Source: Zancudomyces culisetae (lineage: Eukaryota; Kickxellomycota; Harpellomycetes; Harpellales; Legeriomycetaceae). From it: a stretch of 19,625 bases of DNA. The DNA lies in the NCBI GenBank assembly GCA_001969505.1, contig LSSK01000567.1, positions 1 through 19,625 of the forward strand, given 5' to 3'. A program made the position numbers and the translations under genes. The notes beneath the pieces are model-generated. The model was not told the origin of the DNA and ran no database searches. It saw only the letters and a list, made by a program, of their open reading frames with translations. Shown in pieces: positions 7,818 through 15,700 of the stretch (the first letter of the stretch is position 1; the number at the start of each line of letters is the position of its first letter).

Positions 7818-10800
7818 ATGGCTAGACTAAATGCTGAAAAGCGAAGGTCCATTGTGGAAAGGTTGCTCTTGGAAGCAGCAAGTTTTGATTCGCGCTCTGC
7901 GGTGACTGGAATTACTTCCAGTAAGTATGAAGCATCGGGTATCGCTACTGGTAAGTCGGGCAAGATGGATGAGCTCAATTCTATAAAGCCTGATACTCTT
8001 CCAGATTTGGATAATGACAATGACAATGACAATGACAATGAGTTTGTGTTGGCAAGGGAGATTATCAATATCCAAAGACTTGAAAGTGAATTACTTAGTT
8101 TTGGTAAAATCCTTGGACCTGAGGGAGCAGAGAAGAAAGAAGAGGAGGAAGAAGGGGAGGAAATCGATCAAGTGGACTGGCTTGAATGGTTCAAAGAAAT
8201 ATGTCGGGATATCAACATCCAAGGCTTGGATAATAACCAAGTATTTCAGAGAATAGCAAACCTGCTCACAAGTACAAAAACTAGTAATGGCAATGGTGGT
8301 GGCAGTGAGAGAGTTGATACACATGAACTAGAAAATGCGCTTGTAGACACGGTAGGCTTTGATTATTTGGAACAGGTCGGAGAAATACTGCGGAATTTGG
8401 ACCGGGTTGTAAAAGCCATAACCAAACCTGCTGACGAAGACGTACACTCAGGTTCACAAGATGGTGTTTCTGGTGCAAGCGGGGTTGTTCCCATCACAAA
8501 GGAGTCTGGAAAGCTTTTAAAGGCAAGGCGCGAACAACAATTACAAACAGCAAAGACGGGTGGCGACCAGGGTCTTCTCAAGAAAAGAAATGTTGGTGGG
8601 TTAGGTAGCGGAATGGGAGTACTAGAATTGAGCAGGAAGGAACGTGAAGAGCTACACATATACACTAGCGAAACGGTAGGGAACAAACTGAGTGATTTTG
8701 GAGGCAAGATAAGCCTGCCAGTAGGTACCAAGGTAGAGAAATTTGAGGAATACGAACAAATTACAATACCTATGGTTCGCAAACCAGGAGAAAATGTCAA
8801 TAGTGGAGATAAGGATAACAAGACTGGTGATAGGTTGGTGAAAATATCCGATATGGACGAGCTCTGTAAAGGGACGTTTTTGGGGTACAAGACGTTGAAT
8901 TTTGTGCAGTCAAGGGTATATGATACGCTATACAACACCAATGAGAATATTCTTGTGTGTGCACCTACTGGAGCTGGAAAAACAGATGTCGGAATGCTGG
9001 GGATATTGCGGGAAATCAAACAAAGTATGGGGAGCAGTGGGGGTGCTGGTGATGCAGGAGCAGACTTTGGAAACTTTTTGGTGGTGTATATTGCACCAAT
9101 GAAGGCACTTGCAAGTGAGATAGTGGAAAAATACAGCAAGAAGCTTAAGTGGATTGGGGGGAAGCAAAGGATCAAAGTATATGAACTTACAGGAGATGTG
9201 CAACTAACACGGCACGAAATGGCGACGGCAAATGTGATAGTGACGACGCCGGAAAAGTGGGACGTGCTGACACGCAAGATGTATGGCGGAAATACGATGG
9301 AGCTGTTGATTAACCGAATGCAACTGTTGATTCTAGACGAGGTACATCTATTGAATGAGGAGCGAGGAGCAGTGCTGGAGGCAATTGTTGCGCGGACGCA
9401 GATGTTGGTGGAGAGTACACAGCGGATGATTCGGATCATTGGATTGTCAGCGACACTGCCGAACTTTGTGGATGTTGCAGAATTTTTGAAAGTTAATTTG
9501 AAAGTGGGAATGTTTTATTTTGGACCAGAATATCGACCGGTGCCACTAGAACAACAATTTATTGGTGTTTATAGCGGGGATAATAAGGGTAGTAGTAGTA
9601 GTAGTGGAGGTGGAGGTAAAAAGGGGGATAGAGAGAAAGGTAAAGGAATGACGGAAATGGGAGCAGGGTCAGATGTGGTAAATAAGCGAGATGGTGATAT
9701 TATGGGTAAAATAGTATATGAAAAAGTGATGGAACAATTGGAACAAGGGTATCAGGCAATGATATTTGTTCACTCACGCAAAGAAACCGTAACCGAAGCC
9801 ATGGATTTCAAAGGGAGAGCAATAAAAGAGGGACGACATGAGCTATTAAAAAACACATCGTCGAGTAGTAAACAGACCAAGAAGGAAGCCGGAGAGGTGA
9901 CGCGGAATAAGGAGTTGGTGCAGTTGATGGAGTATGGTATTGGAATCCATCATGCAGGAATGGTTCGTAGCGACCGCAAGATGGTTGAGCGGCGGTTTAT
10001 CAATGGCGAATTAAAAGTGATAGTGAGTACGGCAACGTTGGCCTGGGGCGTGAATTTACCAGCGCACTATGTGATAATCAAGGGAACAAACATATACTCA
10101 CGGGAACATGGTAAATTTATTGATTTGAGTGTACTAGACGTGTTGCAGATCTTTGGGCGAGCTGGAAGACCGCAATATGAAACCTTTGGAGTGGGAGTGA
10201 TTGTAACGAGTATAGACAAGCTACAGCATTATTGTAAAGCGGTTAGTATGAAACAACCGATAGAATCGCAGCTGGAAACGTCGTTGGTGGATATGTTGAA
10301 TGCTGAGATTAGTTTGGGAACAGTGGCGAATATTAGTGAGGCGCTTAACTGGCTACAGTATACGTTTATGCATGTTCGGATGCGCAAGTCACCAATGGTA
10401 TACGGAATTAATCCATACAAGTTATTGCAAGGTAGTCAATATAGAGATCAAGAACGTGAAAATAAAGATACAAGCTATAATTATGGAGGAGGAGGAGTTG
10501 GAAATATGATTGCGGATAGACAACGTGAAATAGTCAGAGCTGGACTTAAAGTGATGGATGAATTGCAGATGGTATCGTTTGATTCTAGTCAAGAAGATAC
10601 AATTGAAGGTGGGGATGTCAGTGCAGTTGGAATGGTGAGGATTAAGGAACTGGGTAAAATAGCAGCAGATTATTATATCAAGTATCCGACAATAGACAAG
10701 TATAATAGTGGGCTTCGGGATAACATGACAGAGGCAGATGTGTTGGTTCTGTTATCTAGCAGTACAGAATTTGACCAGATTGTAGTACGTGAGAGTGAAA

Positions 10801-13800
10801 ATGATGAACTTTTGGAACTTAAACGACTTGGATGTGTGTGTCAATTACCAATGGGTAAAAAAGTTAAAGAAAAAGTAACTGAACGAGGTAGTGGTGGTGG
10901 TAGTGGTAGTGGTGGTAATGAGAATGAAAGAGGTGGTACTAAAAGCGGTAATAATGAAGGAAATAGCGAGGCAGATTTGGTGGATAGTTACATCAAGACA
11001 AATATTTTGATTCAAGCGTATATTAGTCGAGTGGCAATATTAAAAGAGTTTTCTTTGATAGCAGATACCAATTATGTGGTAACAAATGCGGCGAGATTAG
11101 TACGTGGAATGTTTGAGATAGCCATTAGTCGAGGGTATTCGAATGTGGCGATTATTTTACTAAATCTGAGCCAGAGTATTGAACATCGAGTATGGTCATT
11201 TGAGCATTGTTTGCGACAGTTTGTGGTGGCAAGTGGAGGTGGTTCAAGTTCTCGTTCGGGAAATAAACCAAATCCGATTAATAATTCCAGGATGCAGATG
11301 GTAGAACCACTAATTAGTGTATTGGAGGACAAACAAATAATGTCAATCTATAAGTTGCGAGAGTTAGAGGTATATGAGCTGGCAGATATTTTGACATTTA
11401 CAAGAAACATGAACAATGATAAACCAAACAAAAAGGGAGTATTAAATACAAAATCAGTTAATTTACAAAAGAATCGTAACGTGAGCTACCAAGTCAAAAA
11501 GGTATATACACTGATCCAGAGTTTTCCATTGCTGAGTATTCAGATTAATTTGGTTAAACCACTAAGCGACAGAGTGATACAAATGGAATTAGGTTTAAGT
11601 GTGGATTTCGAGTGGAATGATGCAATACTGGGCAATGCGGCAACCAAGTTTTGGCTATTTCTTGAACAGACGGATCCAAACAATGGAAGTGCGACACGTA
11701 TTATCCACGTGGAACAGATCATTATCAGTAAAGATAAGGCGCAATATCCAGTAAAGTTGAGTATTACCTTACCATTGCCATTTTCATTATCTGATGAAGG
11801 TATCAGTGGTGGCGGTAAAAAGGTTTTGTATTTAAGAACAATGAATGACCGTTATATCAACACCACAACTGTGCTAGAACTGAACTTGAGTCGATATATG
11901 GATTTAGCCAAGAGTATTCCAAAGAATAATCAGGTGGTGACCAACTTGCTTGATGCAACTCCGTTGATGGTCCATCCTGAGTTGTTTATGCATTTACCAC
12001 AAGCCGACGATACTAAAAACAACAATGATAGCAATGAAAACAACAATGGTGATAATAACAATATTCATACAAATAATGCTGATAGATTAGCAGTATTATT
12101 GCGAGAAAACGCTACTAGATACCACAACTATTTCAGCCGCAAATTCAAATATTTCAATCCAATCCAGTCACAGGTTTTCCATTCAGTGTACTATGCGACA
12201 AGTGAAAACGTACTGGTTGGCGCACCCACTGGGTCGGGAAAGACAGTTATTGCTGAGCTTGCAATCTTTGGATCGTTTAATAAAACCGATATTTTAATGG
12301 CACAAAATGTGACTAGGGACAAGAGAAAGAAGGCAAAGAAGAGATTGGTAGTTTACATAGCACCATTGAAGGCGTTGGTAAAGGAGCGAGTTGAAGATTG
12401 GCAAGGCAAGATGAAGCGACAACTCAACAAGACTGTGCTTGAATTTACCGGAGAAGCAACATCAGTGAATACTGAAGGACAGGATAAGAAACAAGGAGAA
12501 AGAGAAGGAGAAGGAGAAGGAGAAAGAGAAAAAGAGGAAGATGAGACAACACATCAGTTGCTAGAAAGAGCCGATTTGGTAGTAACAACACCCGAAAAAT
12601 GGGATGCTGTCAGTCGGTTATGGAACAGCAGTAATGAGTACGTGAAACGAATTGATTTGCTAATTATCGACGAAATCCACATGTTGGGAACTGAGCTGCG
12701 TGGGCCAGTTCTCGAAGTGTTGGTGAGCCGCATGGTGCGAATCAACCCCGCAGTGCGAATAGTTGGATTATCGACAGCTGTTTCAAATGCCGGGGATTTC
12801 GGCAGCTGGTTGGGTATCCGACCTCAACACATTTACAACTTCAATCATTCGGTGAGACCTGTTCCGGCAAAGTTGTATATTGAAGGCTTTGATGGCGTGC
12901 ATTACTGTCCGCGAATGGCAGCAATGAATAAGCCTGCATTCCGAGCGCTTTTGCGGCACAGTAACCGCAAGCCAGCGATTGTGTTTGTATCGTCAAAACG
13001 TCAAACGCGGTTGACAGCCATGGATATGATTTCGTTTGTGCTGAACCAGAGTTATGGTGATGGGTCTACACCCACGCAATTTATCAACTGTGATGTTGAA
13101 GAGTTGGCGCGGATTGTACGCGCGGCCAAAATCCAGGATTCCAACCTGGCGTTTACTTTGGGATTCGGAATTGGATTGCATCATGCAGGTTTGAATGTTT
13201 CTGACCGACAGTTAGTTGAAGAACTATTTCGAACCAAAAAGATTCTATTGTTAGTGAGTACCTCTACCCTAGCTTGGGGTATCAACATGCCAGCGCATAT
13301 GGTGGTTGTTAAAGGCACTGAGTTTTTCAATCCATTGATTGGCCGGTATGAGGATATGCAGGTAACTGATATTTTGCAGATGGTCGGTCGAGCTGGACGA
13401 CCTCAGTTCGACTCCAGCTGTGTGGCGGTTATTATGACTAAGCGGGATAAAAAAGAATATTACAAAAACTTTTTGTTACCTTCGTCACAAGATGGAGGTG
13501 GGTTATTGATTGGTGTGGAAAGTCAATTGCATATGAATACAATAATGTGTGATTATTTGAATTCGGAAATAGTTTTATCAACTAGACAATCTGCCGCAAA
13601 GAACAAAAATAACAACAACAACAACAATAACAATAGCAATAGCAATAATGGTGGTAGTGGTGGTGGTGCACAGATAAATATTGGTAGTTTAATGAAGATT
13701 TATAATAACACTTTTTTGACAACTCGGTATACCAATAATCCCAACTATTATAATCCATATGGTGGTGTTGAAGGATTGAACGAATACTTGTCGTTATGTA

Positions 13801-15605
13801 CAATGCGAAATGTACGAGAGTTGGAGAAATCCGGTTGTATTAAAATTTCTGTTGAATCAACCATCAATGGAAATGGAAATGGGAAAGAAAAAGAAAAAGG
13901 GCGAGCAATAATGATTTCAAGTACAAAACTGGGCTATATAGCTAGTAAATATTATCTGACACACTTGACAATTAGACACTTCAACAATTTCCTGACCTAT
14001 TTTTCATTTAATAGCGACAAGAATAGTCGAAACTATGTGCAATTAGCACTATATTGTCTTTCACTATTGGTGACTGAATGGACGTTGATAGTCCCAATCA
14101 GACATAATGAAGATGTATTGAATCGACAGTTGAATTTTGGTGATGCTAGTGGGTATGGAGTAGGAGGTATAATCAAATACCCAGTTTCTATACCAATGTT
14201 GGAAACGGCACAAAAAATCCTTTCTCCTTCTTTTTCAAAGACTTTATCGCAATCACAATCGCAATCACAGCAAAACAACAACGTTAATCAAACAAGTGTA
14301 GACGGTAGTGGAGGTGGAGGTGAAGGTGGTGAGAGCGAAACTCTAGGATTTATGCCTCTTACTATGACTTCGGCATTTAAAGTATATGTTTTACTTCAAT
14401 TGGTACTCGAACCACTAGTAAATCATAAACAAACCAACAACAACAACAACAGTAGTAGTAGTGGTAGTAGTGGTAGTGGTATTAGCGGGAGAGTTAGTAT
14501 GAAAGGTGCTGTGGAAGAATATGGTGATTATCGGATGGATTCCAAATTAGTTTTGGATAATACCAACAGAATTTTGGAGGCAATAGTGGATGTAGTGCTA
14601 GCAAAAATAGATATGGAAATGGAAATGGAAATGGAAATGCAAGAGCTGAATGATAGCAACAGTATTGGTAGTATTAGCAGTGTTGGTAGCGAGAGGATAC
14701 AATGGTTGGTGGCGTTTTTAATTAACGGCGTTTTTGAGTTGATACAACAATTAACACTGCGATTATGGAGTGATAATAATCATAATAACGATGATGGTTA
14801 TGGTTATGGTTATGGTTATGGTTATGATAATAGTGGTTATGATAGTGGTGGTGAGGATGATGTTTGTAGAGTGATTGCAAAGACTTTGGTACTTTCAACC
14901 GAATCACTACTTCAGAGTGCAAATAACAAGGATGCTGTTGATACTTGTTACCAGCGTGTATATGGATTCCTGAACCGATCATCACGTTTGCTTGATAGTA
15001 AATGGATGTGTTTGGGACATTTCATTACAGCATTTCCAAAACTTGCAAATAATATGAAAAACGAAAACAAAAACAAAAACAGAAACAATAATGATGATGC
15101 TGATACTGATGATATGGAAATGGTAAAGAACATGTTTGAATATTCACAAATTCCCAATATTACCATTACTACAACTACAACTACAACTACAACAACTCTG
15201 AATGATAACAAAAAGAATCTGATAATTAAAATTACAAACAAAACCATTGATCCCAATTACAATAACAACTCGAATATTCGATTAAAGTTACAAAAACATA
15301 AATCCGATAAAGGTTCACTAGTAGCTAGTAGAAACCGATTCTTCCTGCTTGTCCTGGGTAAACCTCTGATTAAAAACAAAAACAATAATAATAATAATAA
15401 CAAAGGTCAAACTAGTACTGGTAAATTGCCATCTGGTACCCGCGTTTTGACTTGCAAAAAATTGGTCATTCCAAATGGTCGTGAATTGAGTACCAACATT
15501 TCTTTACCAGCATACATTAATGATAATGTCAATATGGAAATTGACATTTACTTGGTCTCTTATTGTTATATCGGTCTGAATCAACACCATAAACTAAGTT
15601 TATAA
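7818..15605 (+). CDS. SLH1: ASCC3/Slh1-type Ski2-like double-cassette helicase
   Basis: A 2,595-residue helicase with two complete cassettes, as in human ASCC3 (about 2,200) and yeast Slh1/Rqt2 (1,967). In the RQT/ASC-1 complex this family splits collided ribosomes in ribosome quality control; the human protein also unwinds DNA in alkylation repair. Cassette 1: Walker A APTGAGKT (382-389), DEVH (507-510), GLSATLPN (542-549), STATLAWGVNLPAH, QIFGRAGRPQ (777-786), then winged helix and a Sec63 unit from about residue 940. Cassette 2: APTGSGKT (1469-1476), DEIH (1618-1621), GLSTAVSN (1650-1657), STSTLAWGINMPAH, QMVGRAGRPQ (1854-1863), then a second Sec63 unit from about 2030 to the end. All key ATPase residues are present in both, and DEVH-first/DEIH-second fits ASCC3/Slh1 better than Brr2. 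The N-terminal 360 residues are divergent. Extra length comes from Asn-, Ser-, Gly-, Thr- and Glu-rich inserts encoded by short tandem repeats. The start has a favourable context (A at -3, G at +4). No introns. Confidence 0.95.
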   Translation: MARLNAEKRRSIVERLLLEAASFDSRSAVTGITSSKYEASGIATGKSGKMDELNSIKPDTLPDLDNDNDNDNDNEFVLAREIINIQRLESELLSFGKILGPEGAEKKEEEEEGEEIDQVDWLEWFKEICRDINIQGLDNNQVFQRIANLLTSTKTSNGNGGGSERVDTHELENALVDTVGFDYLEQVGEILRNLDRVVKAITKPADEDVHSGSQDGVSGASGVVPITKESGKLLKARREQQLQTAKTGGDQGLLKKRNVGGLGSGMGVLELSRKEREELHIYTSETVGNKLSDFGGKISLPVGTKVEKFEEYEQITIPMVRKPGENVNSGDKDNKTGDRLVKISDMDELCKGTFLGYKTLNFVQSRVYDTLYNTNENILVCAPTGAGKTDVGMLGILREIKQSMGSSGGAGDAGADFGNFLVVYIAPMKALASEIVEKYSKKLKWIGGKQRIKVYELTGDVQLTRHEMATANVIVTTPEKWDVLTRKMYGGNTMELLINRMQLLILDEVHLLNEERGAVLEAIVARTQMLVESTQRMIRIIGLSATLPNFVDVAEFLKVNLKVGMFYFGPEYRPVPLEQQFIGVYSGDNKGSSSSSGGGGKKGDREKGKGMTEMGAGSDVVNKRDGDIMGKIVYEKVMEQLEQGYQAMIFVHSRKETVTEAMDFKGRAIKEGRHELLKNTSSSSKQTKKEAGEVTRNKELVQLMEYGIGIHHAGMVRSDRKMVERRFINGELKVIVSTATLAWGVNLPAHYVIIKGTNIYSREHGKFIDLSVLDVLQIFGRAGRPQYETFGVGVIVTSIDKLQHYCKAVSMKQPIESQLETSLVDMLNAEISLGTVANISEALNWLQYTFMHVRMRKSPMVYGINPYKLLQGSQYRDQERENKDTSYNYGGGGVGNMIADRQREIVRAGLKVMDELQMVSFDSSQEDTIEGGDVSAVGMVRIKELGKIAADYYIKYPTIDKYNSGLRDNMTEADVLVLLSSSTEFDQIVVRESENDELLELKRLGCVCQLPMGKKVKEKVTERGSGGGSGSGGNENERGGTKSGNNEGNSEADLVDSYIKTNILIQAYISRVAILKEFSLIADTNYVVTNAARLVRGMFEIAISRGYSNVAIILLNLSQSIEHRVWSFEHCLRQFVVASGGGSSSRSGNKPNPINNSRMQMVEPLISVLEDKQIMSIYKLRELEVYELADILTFTRNMNNDKPNKKGVLNTKSVNLQKNRNVSYQVKKVYTLIQSFPLLSIQINLVKPLSDRVIQMELGLSVDFEWNDAILGNAATKFWLFLEQTDPNNGSATRIIHVEQIIISKDKAQYPVKLSITLPLPFSLSDEGISGGGKKVLYLRTMNDRYINTTTVLELNLSRYMDLAKSIPKNNQVVTNLLDATPLMVHPELFMHLPQADDTKNNNDSNENNNGDNNNIHTNNADRLAVLLRENATRYHNYFSRKFKYFNPIQSQVFHSVYYATSENVLVGAPTGSGKTVIAELAIFGSFNKTDILMAQNVTRDKRKKAKKRLVVYIAPLKALVKERVEDWQGKMKRQLNKTVLEFTGEATSVNTEGQDKKQGEREGEGEGEREKEEDETTHQLLERADLVVTTPEKWDAVSRLWNSSNEYVKRIDLLIIDEIHMLGTELRGPVLEVLVSRMVRINPAVRIVGLSTAVSNAGDFGSWLGIRPQHIYNFNHSVRPVPAKLYIEGFDGVHYCPRMAAMNKPAFRALLRHSNRKPAIVFVSSKRQTRLTAMDMISFVLNQSYGDGSTPTQFINCDVEELARIVRAAKIQDSNLAFTLGFGIGLHHAGLNVSDRQLVEELFRTKKILLLVSTSTLAWGINMPAHMVVVKGTEFFNPLIGRYEDMQVTDILQMVGRAGRPQFDSSCVAVIMTKRDKKEYYKNFLLPSSQDGGGLLIGVESQLHMNTIMCDYLNSEIVLSTRQSAAKNKNNNNNNNNNSNSNNGGSGGGAQINIGSLMKIYNNTFLTTRYTNNPNYYNPYGGVEGLNEYLSLCTMRNVRELEKSGCIKISVESTINGNGNGKEKEKGRAIMISSTKLGYIASKYYLTHLTIRHFNNFLTYFSFNSDKNSRNYVQLALYCLSLLVTEWTLIVPIRHNEDVLNRQLNFGDASGYGVGGIIKYPVSIPMLETAQKILSPSFSKTLSQSQSQSQQNNNVNQTSVDGSGGGGEGGESETLGFMPLTMTSAFKVYVLLQLVLEPLVNHKQTNNNNNSSSSGSSGSGISGRVSMKGAVEEYGDYRMDSKLVLDNTNRILEAIVDVVLAKIDMEMEMEMEMQELNDSNSIGSISSVGSERIQWLVAFLINGVFELIQQLTLRLWSDNNHNNDDGYGYGYGYGYDNSGYDSGGEDDVCRVIAKTLVLSTESLLQSANNKDAVDTCYQRVYGFLNRSSRLLDSKWMCLGHFITAFPKLANNMKNENKNKNRNNNDDADTDDMEMVKNMFEYSQIPNITITTTTTTTTTTLNDNKKNLIIKITNKTIDPNYNNNSNIRLKLQKHKSDKGSLVASRNRFFLLVLGKPLIKNKNNNNNNNKGQTSTGKLPSGTRVLTCKKLVIPNGRELSTNISLPAYINDNVNMEIDIYLVSYCYIGLNQHHKLSL
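8010..8039 (+). repeat. In-frame hexamer (GACAAT)x5, Asp-Asn repeat
   Basis: Encodes residues 65-74 of the helicase as five Asp-Asn pairs in the divergent N-terminal region, upstream of the helicase core. The first unit is GATAAT and the rest are identical, which suggests recent slippage. Confidence 0.85.
9591..9617 (+). repeat. In-frame (AGT)5-(GGAGGT)2, Ser5-Gly4 insert
   Basis: Encodes residues 592-600, a Ser/Gly linker followed by a Lys/Gly/Glu-rich stretch. It sits between the two RecA lobes of cassette 1, after PVPLEQQFIGV, where relatives have a shorter loop. Confidence 0.8.
12495..12545 (+). repeat. In-frame GGAGAA/AGAGAA repeat, Gly/Arg-Glu insert in cassette 2
   Basis: Encodes residues 1560-1576 (alternating Gly-Glu and Arg-Glu, then acidic). 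It lies between LEFTGEA and VVTTPEKWD in RecA lobe 1 of cassette 2, a position that is short in the family. The tract is purine-only on the coding strand. Confidence 0.85.
13602..13667 (+). repeat. Asn-rich plus Gly/Ser insert after cassette 2 winged helix
   Basis: Residues 1929-1950: nine consecutive Asn after a Lys, then Ser-Asn pairs and a Gly/Ser run, encoded by AAC/AAT, AGCAAT and GGT units. It follows EIVLSTRQSAA, inside the region that packs on the helicase ring in relatives, so it is probably an exposed loop. Confidence 0.85.
14247..14282 (+). repeat. Ser-Gln repeat followed by Asn run
   Basis: Residues 2144-2155 are four Ser-Gln pairs, then Gln and three Asn, encoded by TCRCAA units. 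It is part of a cluster of low-complexity loops in the second Sec63 unit. Confidence 0.8.
14436..14480 (+). repeat. Asn5-Ser4-Gly/Ser insert
   Basis: (AAC)5 then (AGT)4 then GGT/AGT units encode residues 2207-2221 in the second Sec63 unit, between a conserved-looking helix (VYVLLQLVLEPLVNH) and the next segment. Confidence 0.8.
14613..14639 (+). repeat. In-frame hexamer (GAAATG)x4, Met-Glu repeat
   Basis: Encodes residues 2266-2274 as alternating Met-Glu, likely continuing a helix. The four hexamers are identical at DNA level, pointing to recent expansion. Confidence 0.85.
14796..14825 (+). repeat. In-frame hexamer (GGTTAT)x5, Gly-Tyr repeat
   Basis: Five identical GGTTAT units encode residues 2327-2336 (Gly-Tyr x5), followed by a Gly/Ser/Asp-rich segment in the second Sec63 unit. 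Gly-Tyr dipeptides are unusual in this helicase family. Confidence 0.88.
15168..15197 (+). repeat. In-frame ACAACT repeat, Thr10 run
   Basis: Ten consecutive Thr codons (residues 2451-2460), mostly alternating ACT and ACA, in the FNIII-like end of the second Sec63 unit. Confidence 0.88.
15375..15401 (+). repeat. AAT-rich Asn run near the C-terminus
   Basis: A run of AAT/AAC codons (from residue 2520) forms an Asn/Lys loop about 70 residues before the stop, in the C-terminal beta-sandwich region. Confidence 0.75.
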
Positions 15606-15607
15606 AC

Positions 15608-15613
15608 TTTATT
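15608..15613 (-). terminator. AATAAA poly(A) signal, SEC23
   Basis: TTTATT on the + strand reads AATAAA for SEC23, about 88 bp past its stop and only 3 bp beyond the helicase stop. Cleavage downstream of it would fall inside the helicase coding region. Confidence 0.5.
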
Positions 15614-15651
15614 TTTCTTTCTCTTTTCGAATTACTATAAAACTAAATAAT

Positions 15652-15657
15652 AATAAA
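15652..15657 (+). terminator. AATAAA poly(A) signal, helicase gene
   Basis: Canonical hexamer 47 bp past the helicase stop. Cleavage 10-30 bases on would fall just short of the SEC23 stop codon on the other strand. Confidence 0.5.
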
Positions 15658-15660
15658 AAA

Positions 15661-15694
15661 CCTTTCCCCCCTCCCTTTTTTTCTTTCTTTTTTT
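15661..15694. repeat. 34-bp pure pyrimidine tract between convergent genes
   Basis: An uninterrupted C/T run on the + strand (purine on the SEC23 strand) in the 95-bp convergent spacer, between the helicase AATAAA and the SEC23 stop. It includes C6 and T8 runs. Such tracts can form triplex DNA and may help termination; that role is inference. Confidence 0.8.
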
Positions 15695-15700
15695 GATTGT

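Noticed and set aside
8363-9439. 358-codon minus-strand frame inside the helicase gene
   Set aside because: It is antisense to conserved helicase motifs and Ser/Pro/Leu-rich, as expected for the reverse frame of this coding bias.
7818-15605. Identification of the large helicase as Brr2 (U5 snRNP)
   Set aside because: Both cassettes keep full ATPase motifs and cassette 2 has DEIH with GLSTA, as in ASCC3/Slh1. Brr2 has a degenerate second cassette and DEIH in the first.
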